Shown here one piece after another: positions 33,050 to 40,947 of a stretch of 40,947 nt of DNA (the stretch's first letter is position 1; the number at the start of each line of letters is the position of its first letter). The notes beneath the pieces were generated by a model that saw only the letters and a list, made by a program, of their open reading frames with translations, made no database searches and was not told the DNA's origin. A program made the translations under genes and the position numbers. Source of the stretch: Cellulomonas gelida. Its GTDB lineage: Bacteria; Actinomycetota; Actinomycetes; Actinomycetales; Cellulomonadaceae. The stretch lies in assembly GCF_006538725.1 (NCBI RefSeq), contig NZ_BJLQ01000032.1:1-40947 (forward strand), in the 5' to 3' direction.

Positions 33050-34066
33050 TCAGGTGGACTCGCGCACGACGAGCGACGCGGGGAGCGTCACCGCCGCGGA
33101 GGACTTGCCCTCCACGACCTCGAGCAGCAGCCGCACCATCTCCGCGCTGATCCGCTCGAACGGCTGCCGCATCGTCGTCAGGTGCGGGTTCACGGTCACG
33201 GCCACGCCCGCGTCGTCGAAGCCGCCGACCGCGACGTCGCCGGGCACGGAGCGGCCCGCGTCGGCCAGGACGACCATCGCGCCCGCCGCCATGAGGTCGT
33301 TCGCGGCGAACACCGCGTCCAGGTCCGGGCGCCGCTCGAGCAGCTCCGTCATCGCCACCGTGCCGGAGGCCCGCGTGTAGTCGCCGTGCACGACGAGCGA
33401 CTCGTCGAACCGGTCGCCGAGCTCCTGCCGGTAGCCCTCGAGGCGCAGCCGCCCACCGGGCGTGTCCATGGGGCCGGTGATCATCGCGATGCGCTCGCGA
33501 CCGCGCTCGACCAGGTGACGCGTCATGGTGCGGGCGCCGCCGAGGTCGTCGGCCGCGACGTAGCCCACCTGCGACTCGAAGCCCAGCGGGATGCCGCACG
33601 CGATCGTCGGGATGTCCTGCGACACGAGCTCACGCAGCACGGGCGAGCCCGCGTGGGAGGAGATCAGCAGCACCCCGTCGACGTGCCCCGCGCCCACGTA
33701 CCCGAGCATCTGCTCCTGCTCGGCGGGCGACCCGGCGACCATGAGCAGCAGCGGCATGCCGCGGGCCGCGAGCTCGGTGGCCGCGCCGCGCAGCAGGATC
33801 GAGAAGTTGGGGTCCTCGAACAGCAGGTGCTGCGGCTCGGTGAGCAGGAACGCCACGGAGTTGGCGCGTCCGGTCACGAGGCTGCGCGCGTGCTGGTTCG
33901 TCTTGTAGCCGGTGGTGCGGATGGCCTCCTGCACCGCGGCGAGCGCCTCGGGCGAGACCCAGTGGCCGCCGTTGATGACGCGCGACACCGTGCCGCGCGA
34001 GACCCCGGCCGCGGCCGCGACGTCACGGATCGTCGGCCGTCTGCGCGGTACCCCGGTCGTGTCCAT
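33050..34066 (-). CDS. LacI-family transcriptional regulator
   Basis: 338 residues from ATG 34066; the in-frame GTG 34075 overlaps the proposed -10 (TAGAGT at 34074-34079, 7 nt before the ATG), so the ATG is preferred. N-terminal LacI helix-turn-helix TIRDVAAAAGVSRGTVSRVING with the hinge helix region (about 10-60), then a periplasmic-binding-protein-like effector domain: SVAFLLTEPQHLLFEDPNF, DGVLLISSHAGSPVL, RERIAMITGPMDTPGGRLRLEGY and DAVFAANDLMAAGAM. The ligand is presumably a sugar. No transporter or glycosidase adjoins it, so its regulon is elsewhere; control of the distant sugar transporter at 15322-18685 is only speculation. Confidence 0.93.
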   Translation of the reverse strand: MDTTGVPRRRPTIRDVAAAAGVSRGTVSRVINGGHWVSPEALAAVQEAIRTTGYKTNQHARSLVTGRANSVAFLLTEPQHLLFEDPNFSILLRGAATELAARGMPLLLMVAGSPAEQEQMLGYVGAGHVDGVLLISSHAGSPVLRELVSQDIPTIACGIPLGFESQVGYVAADDLGGARTMTRHLVERGRERIAMITGPMDTPGGRLRLEGYRQELGDRFDESLVVHGDYTRASGTVAMTELLERRPDLDAVFAANDLMAAGAMVVLADAGRSVPGDVAVGGFDDAGVAVTVNPHLTTMRQPFERISAEMVRLLLEVVEGKSSAAVTLPASLVVREST

Positions 34067-34073
34067 CGCACGC

Positions 34074-34079
34074 ACTCTA
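34074..34079 (-). promoter_or_regulatory. -10 hexamer (TAGAGT) of the LacI-family gene
   Basis: TAGAGT, 7 nt, then ATG 34066. Confidence 0.45.
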
Positions 34080-34106
34080 GAACCCCGGGCCGGGAACGGT
34101 CACAGT

Positions 34107-34120
34107 CCGTGGTCCCACGG
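34107..34120. promoter_or_regulatory. 14-bp palindrome upstream of the LacI-family gene
   Basis: CCGTGG-TC-CCACGG, a perfect 6-bp dyad about 40-55 nt upstream of the LacI start. It could be an autoregulatory operator; a weak hairpin for the upstream GNAT gene is the alternative. Confidence 0.35.
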
Positions 34121-34159
34121 TCGCCCGTGTCGCACCCGGCGGCGGTCGGACGGCACCGG

Positions 34160-34447
34160 TCAGGCGGGGACGCGCACGAGGTCCTGGTACTCCGGGTGGC
34201 GCTCGATCCACGCCTTCACGAACGGGCACAGCGCGACCACGTCACGCCCCGACGCGCGCACCTGGTCCAGCGCGCCGCGCACCAGCCCGCTGCCGACCCC
34301 CCGGCCCTCCGCCGCGGGCAGCACCTCGGTGTGCGTGAACACCACGGTGCTCCCCTGCGCGTCGTAGGCCGAGATCCCCAGCAGCGACCCGTCCGCGTCG
34401 CGCGCCTCGAACCGCTGCTCCTCGACGACCTCCACCACGTCCACCAT
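34160..34447 (-). CDS. Small GNAT-fold N-acetyltransferase (YjdJ type)
   Basis: 95 residues from ATG 34447; sequence upstream in frame is Arg-rich and unlike any domain. The acetyl-CoA pyrophosphate loop is LPAAEGRGVGSGLVRGAL (about 50-67), preceded by the strand GSTVVFTHTEV and followed by VVALCPFVKAWIERHPEYQDLV, the C-terminal signature of the short YjdJ-like GNAT subgroup. These minimal acetyltransferases have no well-defined substrate. Divergent from the MFS gene. A GAGGAT just upstream may act as a Shine-Dalgarno or weak -10. Confidence 0.9.
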   Translation of the reverse strand: MVDVVEVVEEQRFEARDADGSLLGISAYDAQGSTVVFTHTEVLPAAEGRGVGSGLVRGALDQVRASGRDVVALCPFVKAWIERHPEYQDLVRVPA

Positions 34448-34626
34448 CCGCACATCCTCACCCGCGAGCCGCGGGACCGCACCCGTGCCGGGCCTCGCGC
34501 GCCTGCACCGCACCGTCTCGCCACATGACCGAATCGTCCCGCCGTGTCGCGGCGCGCGCCTCGAACGTGTCCGGCACCACGGCTGCGCGTGCGGCTCGCG
34601 AGCAGGTCGGGTGCGACGATGGGCCC

Positions 34627-35934
34627 GTGTTCCGGCCGTATCGCGAAGTCCTGTCACGGCCCGGCGCTCTCGCGTTCTCCGCCGCCGGCGTGATCGCCCG
34701 GCTTCCCATCTCGATGGTCGGCATCGGGGTCGTGCTCGCGGTCTCCTCGATCTACGGGTCGTACGCGATGGCGGGCCGGGTGTCCGCCGTGCTGATCGTC
34801 TCCTCGGCGATCACCGCGCCGCTGATCGCGCGCGCCGTCGACCGGTACGGCCAGGCCCGCGCGATGTTCCCGGCGCTCGCGACCTGCGCGACGGGGATGG
34901 TCGCGCTCATCGTCGCGCTCGTCGCCGAGGCGCCCGAGCCGGTCCTGTACGTGACCGCGGTCGTCGCGGGCGTGAGCGGGCAGTTCGGCTCGCTCGTGCG
35001 CGCCCGGTGGACGTACGTGCTGCGCGGGGACTCGAACGCGCTGCACACCGCGTACTCGCTCGAGGCCGCGCTCGACGAGCTCGTCTTCATCATCGGGCCG
35101 GCGGCCGCCACCCTGCTCGCGACCGGTGTCACCCCGACGGCCGGCATCGTCGTGCCGCTCGTCGCCACGGTCGTCGGCGGCACCTGGTTCCTGCTGCAGC
35201 GACGCACGCAGCCGCCGCCCACGCCGCGCCACGACGCCGGCGGGCCGTCGATCCTCGCGGCGCCCGGCATGGTGCTGCTCATCGGCGTGTTCCTCGCGAT
35301 GGGCGCGATCTTCGGGGCGACCGACGTCGCGACCGTCGCGTTCGCCGAGGAGGAGGGCCGCAAGTCGATGGCCGGGCTGATCCTGGCCGTGTTCGCCGCC
35401 GGGTCGCTGGTCTCCGGCCTGCTGTACGGCGCCCGCCGCTGGGTGCAGCCGCTGTGGGTGCGGTTCGCGATCGGCATGGTGCTGCTCGCCGTGGGCGTCT
35501 CGTTCTTCTTCGTCGTGAACTCGCTGTGGGCGCTCGCGGCCGTCATGTTCGTCACGGGGTTCGCGATCGCGCCGACCCTCATCAACGGCAACGGGCTGGT
35601 CCAGGAGCTCGTCGCGCCGGGGCGCCTCACCGAGGGCCTGACCTGGGTGGGGACGTCGCTCGGCGTCGGGGTGTCGATCGGGTCGTCGATCGCCGGGGCG
35701 CGCATCGACGCGCACGGGTCGCACGCCGGGTTCCTCGTCGTCGTCATCGCCGGCGGTGCGGCCGTGGTCGCGACGCTCGCCTCGTTGCGCACGTTGCGGG
35801 CGGGCCACCGGGCGCGCCTGTCCGACGAGCTCGCGCGCGCGGGTCACACGGCCGACGAGCCGGTCCCCGACGAGCGCGTCGCCGATCGGGTGGTCGACGC
35901 CGACGGGCCGTCGGACCTGCACCGCGACACCTGA
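34627..35934 (+). CDS. Major facilitator superfamily transporter
   Basis: 435 residues from GTG 34627. ATG 34525 would add 34 residues without homology and overlap the opposite promoter, so the GTG is preferred; GACGAT 6 nt upstream is a weak -10. About 12 hydrophobic helices in two bundles, with a loop containing the MFS-like DRYGQARAM (about 75-83), a central cytoplasmic loop QRRTQPPPTPRHDAG, and a hydrophilic C-terminal tail of about 45 residues. Likely a drug or metabolite exporter; the substrate is unknown. The phosphotransferase gene starts 20 bp after its stop. Confidence 0.88.
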   Translation: MFRPYREVLSRPGALAFSAAGVIARLPISMVGIGVVLAVSSIYGSYAMAGRVSAVLIVSSAITAPLIARAVDRYGQARAMFPALATCATGMVALIVALVAEAPEPVLYVTAVVAGVSGQFGSLVRARWTYVLRGDSNALHTAYSLEAALDELVFIIGPAAATLLATGVTPTAGIVVPLVATVVGGTWFLLQRRTQPPPTPRHDAGGPSILAAPGMVLLIGVFLAMGAIFGATDVATVAFAEEEGRKSMAGLILAVFAAGSLVSGLLYGARRWVQPLWVRFAIGMVLLAVGVSFFFVVNSLWALAAVMFVTGFAIAPTLINGNGLVQELVAPGRLTEGLTWVGTSLGVGVSIGSSIAGARIDAHGSHAGFLVVVIAGGAAVVATLASLRTLRAGHRARLSDELARAGHTADEPVPDERVADRVVDADGPSDLHRDT

Positions 35935-35942
35935 GCGGGCCC

Positions 35943-35948
35943 TACGCT
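35943..35948 (+). promoter_or_regulatory. -10 hexamer (TACGCT) of the phosphotransferase gene
   Basis: TACGCT, 6 nt, then GTG 35955; lies in the 20-bp gap after the MFS stop. Confidence 0.5.
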
Positions 35949-35954
35949 CCTCGC

Positions 35955-36956
35955 GTGACCGAGTCCCGCACGCCTGCCGTGACCGTCCCGCTCGACGCCC
36001 TGACGGCGCTCGTCGCGCCGCTGGGTGCGCTCGTCGACGCGGTCCGGCTCGAGGGCGGCTACTTCGCGACCTCGTACCGCGTCACGCTCGACGACGGGAC
36101 GCGCGTCGTCGTCAAGACCGCGCCGACGGACACGTCGCGGCTCATGACCTACGAGAAGGACCTCATCCGCACCGAGGCGCTCGTCTACGGCCTCGCGGCC
36201 GAGCACCCGGCGCTGCGGATGCCGCGCGTGCTGCACACCGACTTCACGCGCACGATCTTGCCGAGCGACGTCGTCGTCGCGTCCTGGTTGGACGGCGTCC
36301 CGCAGTCGGACGCCGGGTTCGGGTCGTTCGCCGACGACGAGCGAGCGGCACGCGCCCGGCGCGACCTCGGCTCGCTCATCGGCCGGCTCGCGACCGTCAC
36401 CGGGACGACGTTCGGCTACCCGCAGTCCCCCGCGCTGCAGGCCGCCACGTGGCGCGAGGCGTTCACCGCGATCGTCGAGGCGCTGCTCGCCGACGCCGCC
36501 ACGTGGGACCTCGACGTGTGCGCGGACCGGGTCCGCGCCGCGCTGGACGCGCACGGCCACCGGCTCGACGAGGTCGTCGTGCCGTCGGTCGTCCACTGCG
36601 ACCTGTGGCCAGGGAACCTGTTCGTCGACCCCGCCACGGGCGAGATCGTCGGCGTGATCGACCCCGAGCGCGCGATGTGGGGCGACCCGCTCGTCGACCT
36701 CGTCGGCGCGGACCCCATGTGGGACGGGCTCGACCGCCCGGAGGACGCCGCGCTCGTCGGCGCGCTCGACGTCACCTCGCCGGGCGCGGCGGAGCGGCTG
36801 CTGCTGTACCGGATGTGGCTCGCGCTCGTCATGACGATCGAGGGCTCGCCGCGCGGCTACACGGGCGACTGGGCGCAGTGGTACCGCACGTCGAGCCACG
36901 CCAACCTGCTGCGCGCGCTGGACGCCCTCGGCTCCCCCAAGCCTGCGCGCGTCTAG
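35955..36956 (+). CDS. Aminoglycoside phosphotransferase (APH) family kinase-like protein
   Basis: 333 residues from GTG 35955. Protein-kinase-like fold: LEGGYFATSYRVTL glycine-rich segment, VVVKTAP with the ATP Lys (about 55), the catalytic loop VVHCDLWPGNLFVDP (about 214-228; HxDxxxxN) and the Mg-binding GVIDPERAMWGDPLVDL (about 234-250). APH-family members phosphorylate antibiotics, choline, sugars or other small alcohols, so resistance cannot be inferred. It follows an MFS transporter, a pairing sometimes seen in efflux/modification modules (inference). A leaderless -10 in the gap suggests separate control. Confidence 0.9.
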   Translation: MTESRTPAVTVPLDALTALVAPLGALVDAVRLEGGYFATSYRVTLDDGTRVVVKTAPTDTSRLMTYEKDLIRTEALVYGLAAEHPALRMPRVLHTDFTRTILPSDVVVASWLDGVPQSDAGFGSFADDERAARARRDLGSLIGRLATVTGTTFGYPQSPALQAATWREAFTAIVEALLADAATWDLDVCADRVRAALDAHGHRLDEVVVPSVVHCDLWPGNLFVDPATGEIVGVIDPERAMWGDPLVDLVGADPMWDGLDRPEDAALVGALDVTSPGAAERLLLYRMWLALVMTIEGSPRGYTGDWAQWYRTSSHANLLRALDALGSPKPARV

Positions 36957-36990
36957 CGTCGGGACGCCGGGGCGAGGCAGGCTGAGGCTC

Positions 36991-37494
36991 ATGACCGGGA
37001 CGCCTGACGCACGACTGCGCGAGCTCGCGCTGCTGCGCCGTGTCCGCGACCGGATCGACCGCGAGTACGCCCAGCCGCTCGACGTCGAGGCGCTCGCGCG
37101 CGGCGTGCACCTGTCCGCCGGGCACCTGAGCCGGCAGTTCCGGGCCGCGTACGGCGAGTCGCCGTACAGCTACCTGATGACGCGGCGCATCGAGCGCGCG
37201 ATGACGCTGCTGCGGCGCGGCGACCTGTCCGTGACCGACGTGTGCTTCGCGGTCGGCTGCTCGTCGCTGGGGACGTTCAGCACGCGGTTCTCCGAGCTCG
37301 TGGGGATGTCGCCGAGCGAGTACAAGCGCCTGGCCGCCGACGACGGTGCGGGCATCCCGAGCTGTGTGGCCAAGCAGGTGATGCGGCCCATCCGGCAGTC
37401 GTCGCGCTCGTCGGACACTGCCCCGCCCTCGTCGTCGCAGGGCGCCGGGCAAGACGTCAGGAATCGAGAAGCGGTCGCCGGCCCGCGCTCCTAG
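36991..37494 (+). CDS. AraC-type helix-turn-helix regulator lacking a ligand-binding domain
   Basis: 167 residues from ATG 36991. The double HTH of AraC proteins occupies about residues 15-115: YAQPLDVEALARGVHLSAGHL, then FRAAYGESPYSYLMTRRIERA and LSVTDVCFAVGCSSLGTFSTR, FSELVGMSPSEYKR. There is no N-terminal cupin or other sensor; instead a Ser/Gln/Pro-rich tail of about 50 residues with one Cys (GIPSCVAKQV) follows. It is 9 bp upstream of a VOC gene on the same strand; AraC-HTH/VOC pairs are recurrent in actinobacteria, as I recall. CAGGCT 7 nt before the ATG is a near-consensus -10. Confidence 0.92.
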   Translation: MTGTPDARLRELALLRRVRDRIDREYAQPLDVEALARGVHLSAGHLSRQFRAAYGESPYSYLMTRRIERAMTLLRRGDLSVTDVCFAVGCSSLGTFSTRFSELVGMSPSEYKRLAADDGAGIPSCVAKQVMRPIRQSSRSSDTAPPSSSQGAGQDVRNREAVAGPRS

Positions 37495-37497
37495 CGT
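37492..37497 (+). promoter_or_regulatory. -10 hexamer (TAGCGT) of the VOC gene, overlapping the AraC stop
   Basis: TAGCGT, 6 nt, then ATG 37504. Its TAG is also the stop codon of the AraC-type gene. Confidence 0.45.
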
Positions 37498-37503
37498 GGC
37501 GGT

Positions 37504-37911
37504 ATGGACCTCATCATTCACACCACGTTCCTGCCGGCCGACGACCCCGACACCTCCCTGGCGTTCTACCGCGACGTCCTGGGCTTCGAGGTGCGCAACG
37601 ACGTCGGCTACGGCCAGATGCGCTGGATCACGGTCGGCTCGCCGGACCAGCCGCAGACCTCGATCGTCCTGTCCCCTCCGGGGGCGGACCCGGGCCTGAC
37701 CGACGACGAGCGCCGCACCATCGCCGAGATGATGGCCAAGGGCTCGTACGCGACGCTCGTCCTGGCCACGTCCGACGTGGACGGCACGTTCGAGAAGGTC
37801 GCCGGCGCGGGTGCCGAGGTGACCCAGGAGCCGATGGACCAGCCGTGGGGCGTGCGCGACTGCGCGTTCCGCGACCCGGCCGGCAACCACCTCCGCATCA
37901 ACCAGCTGTAG
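37504..37911 (+). CDS. VOC-family (glyoxalase/bleomycin-resistance fold) protein
   Basis: 135 residues from ATG 37504. Two beta-alpha-beta-beta-beta modules: first DLIIHTTFLPADDPDTSLAF with YRDVLGFEVRNDVGYGQMRW, second YATLVLATSDVDGTFEKVAGA with WGVRDCAFRDPAGNHLRINQL. The FRDPAGNHLRI ending is typical of the fold. Members bind metals or sequester small ligands; the enzyme or binding role here cannot be chosen. Likely regulated with, or by, the adjacent AraC-type protein. The repeat palindrome follows its stop. Confidence 0.92.
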   Translation: MDLIIHTTFLPADDPDTSLAFYRDVLGFEVRNDVGYGQMRWITVGSPDQPQTSIVLSPPGADPGLTDDERRTIAEMMAKGSYATLVLATSDVDGTFEKVAGAGAEVTQEPMDQPWGVRDCAFRDPAGNHLRINQL

Positions 37912-37922
37912 CCCGCGCCCCC

Positions 37923-38005
37923 AGTTCGTCGCCCCCGGCCGCCGGTTCGTCGTTCCAGCATCGGTTCGTCGCTTCGCACCAACGAACCGATGCTGGAACG
38001 ACGAA
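37923..38005. repeat. Second intergenic repeat cluster, with a perfect 24-bp palindrome
   Basis: Three + strand units starting AGTTCGTCG, GTTCGTCGTTCC and GTTCGTCGC, then inverted copies. Arms 37946-37969 and 37982-38005 are perfectly complementary over 24 bp around a 12-nt loop. Units share the TTCGTyG core with 31121-31203. It lies between the convergent VOC and M15 genes and may also terminate transcription. Confidence 0.85.
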
Positions 38006-38026
38006 GCGCGACCTGAGTCGATCGGG

Positions 38027-38926
38027 TCACCAGCCCGACGAGGAGTCCGGGGCCATGGGGGCGCAGGCGGTGGCGCCCTTCGGGAGCGCCTCGAAGTGCC
38101 AGACCTCGTTGGCGTAGGTGCGGCACAGGCCGAAGTCGAGGCCGTGCTCGCCGAGCCACAGCGCGCCCTCGGTGGGGCCGACGTCGACCGCGAGCCCTTG
38201 CACGTGCGCGGAGCTCTCCGGCGGGAGCACCCAGCGGCTGGCCTCGCGCTTCGACCCGTACCGCTTGATCGCGGCCACCACGAGGCCCTCCTGCTCCTCG
38301 GCGGTCCGCTTGCCCGATGTCAGCGTCAGCACCACGCCGTCCGCCTCGGCGGCGGCCTGCGCGCGGGCGAGCCGCCGCGCGAGGGTCGGGTCGAGTCCTG
38401 TGGCGACGAGCGCGTCGGAGACCGCCTCGACGTGCGCGTCGGCGTCGGTGCCGTCCTGGACGGTGTCCTGGCCGGCGTCCCCGTCACAGCCCTCGTCGTT
38501 CTGCTCGGGGCACTCGCCGACGACGCCGTCGTCGGTCTGGTCGGCCGGCACCGGCCCGACTGCGCCACGGTCGGACGCAGCCGTCGGGTCCCCCTGCTCC
38601 CCGACGGCCGCGTCCGAACGTCCCTGCCCCAGCCCGTACACCGCCCCTCCAGCGAGTACGAGCGCGACGACGAACCCGAGCCCCCGCCGACGACGTCGCG
38701 CACCCTCCTGCGCGACGGCCGCCGCGAGCACCCCGCCCGGCACCGGTGCCGACGACCCGGTCGAGTGAGCCGTGCGTGGTACGCGCGGCTCCTCACCCGC
38801 CGCGTCCCCGGCGGTGCCGGGTGCGCTGCGGTGGTGTGCGGCGCCGGCCGGGTCCGGCACGTGGATCGCTGCCGAGCGCACCGACCGGCCTGGCGTAGGG
38901 CTCGTGGCCCCGGTGCTCGTCGTCAT
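38027..38926 (-). CDS. Membrane-anchored D-alanyl-D-alanine carboxypeptidase (M15B, VanY-like)
   Basis: 299 residues from ATG 38926. A cytoplasmic, disordered N-terminus of about 80 residues ends in RRRRRG, followed by one TM helix (about 85-103; GFVVALVLAGGAVYGLG) and an Asp/Gly-rich linker with two Cys. The C-terminal M15 domain has LTSGKRTAEEQEGL, the zinc/catalytic motif SSAHVQGLAVDVG (SxHxxGxAxD) and EVWHFEAL supplying the last zinc His. It should trim the terminal D-Ala of peptidoglycan stem peptides outside the membrane. Type II orientation is inferred from the positive-inside N-terminus. Divergent from the NarL-type sensor kinase. Confidence 0.92.
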   Translation of the reverse strand: MTTSTGATSPTPGRSVRSAAIHVPDPAGAAHHRSAPGTAGDAAGEEPRVPRTAHSTGSSAPVPGGVLAAAVAQEGARRRRRGLGFVVALVLAGGAVYGLGQGRSDAAVGEQGDPTAASDRGAVGPVPADQTDDGVVGECPEQNDEGCDGDAGQDTVQDGTDADAHVEAVSDALVATGLDPTLARRLARAQAAAEADGVVLTLTSGKRTAEEQEGLVVAAIKRYGSKREASRWVLPPESSAHVQGLAVDVGPTEGALWLGEHGLDFGLCRTYANEVWHFEALPKGATACAPMAPDSSSGW

Positions 38927-39109
38927 GCCATGAGCCTCGCCGGGTGAGGCATCGCGGGGCGTCGGGCTGGGGTCGGGTCCTGGCGCGCGCGGCACCCGAC
39001 CCTCGGCCGAGGCGACCCCCACCCGGCGGTGACCTCGCGCGCCGCGGGTCCACCCCAGGGTGGAGAGCGTGTCGGTCTGGGGTGCGTCGGCCGCACCGCC
39101 GCACGCGCG

Positions 39110-39115
39110 TACGGT
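39110..39115 (+). promoter_or_regulatory. -10 hexamer (TACGGT) of the sensor kinase gene
   Basis: TACGGT, 7 nt, then ATG 39123; it selects this ATG over longer in-frame starts. Confidence 0.5.
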
Positions 39116-39122
39116 GTGGCGT

Positions 39123-40472
39123 ATGTCGCCCGCTGATCCGGCCCGCAACGCCGTGACCAGGCCGGACGCGTCGCCGTCCGGCGGTGCGACGCAGGGCGAC
39201 ACCGCCACCGAGGCCCTGCTGCGCTGGGGAGCACCGCCGCCTCCGGCCCTGACGAGCGCGCCCCTGGCACCGCGCGCCACGGGCGCGCAGCTGCGCAACG
39301 ACGTCGGGATCGCCCTGACGGTCGGGGTGCTGTGGGCCGGCGGCCTGATGATCGCGGGCTCGTGGGACTACTGGATGCCGCGGTCCATGGCGACGTGGTG
39401 GTGGGCCGGGCTGTGGCTCGTCGTCGCGATCGCGCTGCGCCGGGCCGCACCGCGCGCGGGCTTCCTGCTCGTGACGCTCGGGTACGCGCTGACGTACACG
39501 CTCGTCGTCGACGGCGGCCGCATGCAGGCGCTCGTCCACGTGATCCCGCTGCTCGCCACGACGTATGCCGTGACCCGCGCCGGGGCGCTGCCGGTCTGGG
39601 TCGCGGCGCCGGTCGCCGCGGTGACGGGGGTGGCGCTGCAGGCGGGCGTGGCCAACGCGGCGTGGGGGCTGAGCACGTTCGACTGGCACCCCGTGCTCGA
39701 CCTGTCCTCGGCCGTGCAGCTCGTCGCGCTCGTCGTCGCCTCCGCGGTGATCGGGGCGATGGTGCACCGGCTCGCGCAGACGTCCGCATCGCTCGCGGAA
39801 CGCAACGCGCAGCTCGTCGCCCTGCAGGAGGTCCGGGCGCGGGAGGCGGTGCTCGACGAGCGCACGCGCATCGCGCGCGAGCTGCACGACGTCGTCGCGC
39901 ACCACGTCTCGGCGATCGTCGTGCGCGCGCAGGCCGCCGACCGCGTGGCGGACGCCCAGCCCGACGCGCCGCGCGAGGCCGTGCGGTGGATCGCCACGGC
40001 GGGCCGCGAGGCGCTGGACGCGATGCGGTCCGTGGTGCGCGTGCTGCGCACGGGCGACGACGAGTCCGCCCCCTACGCCCCGACGGCGGGCCTCGAGTCG
40101 CTGCCCGCGGTCGTCGGACGCGTCCGCGAGGCGGGTCTGGACGTGGACGCGACCCTGCCCGCTCCCCTGCCGGCGTGCGCACCCGCGGTGGGGATCGCCG
40201 TGGTGCGGGTCGCGCAGGAGGCGCTGACGAACGTGCTCGTGCACTCGGCGACGACGACCGCATCGCTCACGCTGGCCGCGACGGCCGGGACGCTGCGGCT
40301 CGTCGTGCAGGACCCCGGCCCGCCCCGGCCGCGCGACACCGGAGGCGGCAGCGGCCTGCTGCACATGCGCGAGCGCGCCGCCGCGGCAGGCGGCACCGTG
40401 ACCGCCGGACCGCAGCCGGGCGGCGGCTGGCGCGTCGGGCTCACACTTCCCCTGGAGGGCGCACGTGCCTGA
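39123..40472 (+). CDS. NarL-type sensor histidine kinase (HisKA_3)
   Basis: 449 residues from ATG 39123. A disordered N-terminus of about 55 residues, five or six TM helices (about 62-210), a coiled coil (SASLAERNAQLVALQEVRARE), then HisKA_3 with the phospho-His in RIARELHDVVAHHVSAIVV (His about 255) and an HATPase_c domain with RVAQEALTNVLVHS (N box; the usual Asn-His is modified) and GGGSGLLHMRERAAAAGG (G box). It phosphorylates the response regulator encoded next, whose start overlaps this stop by 8 bp. The stimulus is unknown; the M15 peptidase next door hints at cell-wall sensing (weak inference). Confidence 0.95.
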   Translation: MSPADPARNAVTRPDASPSGGATQGDTATEALLRWGAPPPPALTSAPLAPRATGAQLRNDVGIALTVGVLWAGGLMIAGSWDYWMPRSMATWWWAGLWLVVAIALRRAAPRAGFLLVTLGYALTYTLVVDGGRMQALVHVIPLLATTYAVTRAGALPVWVAAPVAAVTGVALQAGVANAAWGLSTFDWHPVLDLSSAVQLVALVVASAVIGAMVHRLAQTSASLAERNAQLVALQEVRAREAVLDERTRIARELHDVVAHHVSAIVVRAQAADRVADAQPDAPREAVRWIATAGREALDAMRSVVRVLRTGDDESAPYAPTAGLESLPAVVGRVREAGLDVDATLPAPLPACAPAVGIAVVRVAQEALTNVLVHSATTTASLTLAATAGTLRLVVQDPGPPRPRDTGGGSGLLHMRERAAAAGGTVTAGPQPGGGWRVGLTLPLEGARA

Positions 40473-40947
40473 TGTGACCCGCGTGGTCGTCGTCGACGAC
40501 CAGCCGACGATCCGCATGGGCCTGCGGATGATCCTCGACCACGAGCCGGACGTCGAGGTCGTCGGCGAGGCCGGAGACGGCACCGCCGCGCTCGACGTGG
40601 TCCGCGCCACGCTGCCCGACGTGGTGCTGCTCGACGTGCGCATGCCCGGGATGGATGGCGTCGAGGCCACCCGCCAGATCCGGGCGGACCCTCTGCTGGG
40701 TGACGTGCGCGTCGTCGTGCTGACCACGTTCGACGACGAGGAGTACGTGACCGGTGCGCTGCGCGCCGGGGCGGATGCGTTCCTGCTCAAGGACACCGAG
40801 CCCGCGACGCTCGTCGCGACCGTGCACCGCGTGCGCGCTGGCGAGCAGGTCCTCGACCCGAAGGTCACCGGCGTCGTCGTCGGGCAGTGGCGCGCGTGGA
40901 GCACGGGCCGCCCCGAACCCACGACGAGCGGCGGCCCGGCCCACGCC
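40465..40947 (+). CDS. NarL/FixJ response regulator, truncated by window edge
   Basis: 161 codons from GTG 40465 to the right edge, with GGAGGG 6 nt upstream. Receiver domain: acidic pair D11-D12, phosphoacceptor D57 in VVLLDVRMPGMDGVEA, switch Thr in VVLTTFDDEEYV and the conserved Lys of FLLKDTEP (about 109). The LuxR-type DNA-binding domain should follow outside the window. It forms a pair with the upstream kinase, with 8-bp gene overlap. Confidence 0.95.
   Translation, partial: MPDVTRVVVVDDQPTIRMGLRMILDHEPDVEVVGEAGDGTAALDVVRATLPDVVLLDVRMPGMDGVEATRQIRADPLLGDVRVVVLTTFDDEEYVTGALRAGADAFLLKDTEPATLVATVHRVRAGEQVLDPKVTGVVVGQWRAWSTGRPEPTTSGGPAHA

Noticed and set aside
35955..36956. Aminoglycoside resistance gene
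   Set aside because: Only the broad kinase fold is supported; most actinobacterial members of this family are not resistance enzymes.

Overview
The window is about 41 kb of very high-GC DNA with GTG starts in more than half of its genes and -10 hexamers of the form TAnnnT placed 6-7 nt before many start codons. These traits, a conservon (cvnABCD), a bacterial proteasome activator (Bpa), DUF2252, DUF5926 and DUF6325 proteins and a glucoside-type CUT1 transporter point to an actinobacterium, probably Micrococcales close to Cellulomonas. The genus is an inference from gene content; no rRNA is present. I see no prophage, transposase, integrase or CRISPR array, so this looks like chromosomal core and semi-accessory DNA.

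Layout. 1-2511: a truncated MalT/LuxR-type regulator divergent from a small operon encoding an ACT-like/DUF6325 protein and a SHOCT protein. 2653-2743: tRNA-Ser(TGA). 3004-4887: DUF2252 and an isolated PIN-domain protein. 4951-11228: a complete conservon on the minus strand, whose kinase carries a disordered tail of roughly 960 residues. 11447-15277: quinone oxidoreductase, AGE-family isomerase, Bpa and an EamA exporter. 15322-18685: a CUT1 sugar transporter (binding protein and two permeases, no ATPase). 18880-24095: HAD phosphatase and serS, divergent from a lipid kinase and a GntR regulator, then pheA. 24076-29447: a GT2 glycosyltransferase followed by a 1495-residue membrane protein that is an internal duplication of an alkaline-phosphatase-like ectodomain plus a multi-pass membrane domain. 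29557-31049: Ogt and DUF5926. 31297-32979: phosphoglucomutase. 33050-37911: LacI regulator, GNAT, MFS, phosphotransferase, and an AraC/VOC pair. 38027-40947: M15 carboxypeptidase divergent from a NarL-type two-component system cut by the right edge.

How genes work together. The conservon genes are one transcription unit closed by a perfect 16-bp hairpin; by family knowledge they form a membrane-associated kinase/roadblock/DUF742/small-GTPase relay. The transporter operon has a strong hairpin between the binding protein and the permeases, which should bias expression toward the binding protein. The glycosyltransferase, duplicated membrane protein and pheA are tightly packed, the last two overlapping by 20 bp.

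The best candidates for undescribed biology are: (1) the duplicated AlkP-like membrane protein, in which both ectodomain copies seem to lack the first metal-binding Asp but share a private Cys-containing signature; (2) a family of 19-21 bp intergenic repeats forming large palindromes at two loci, one lying between two outward-facing G-quadruplex motifs in a divergent promoter; (3) the LuxR / ACT-DUF6325 / SHOCT cluster, with a strong internal ribosome binding site inside an uninterrupted frame; and (4) the tyrosine-periodic tail of the conservon kinase.
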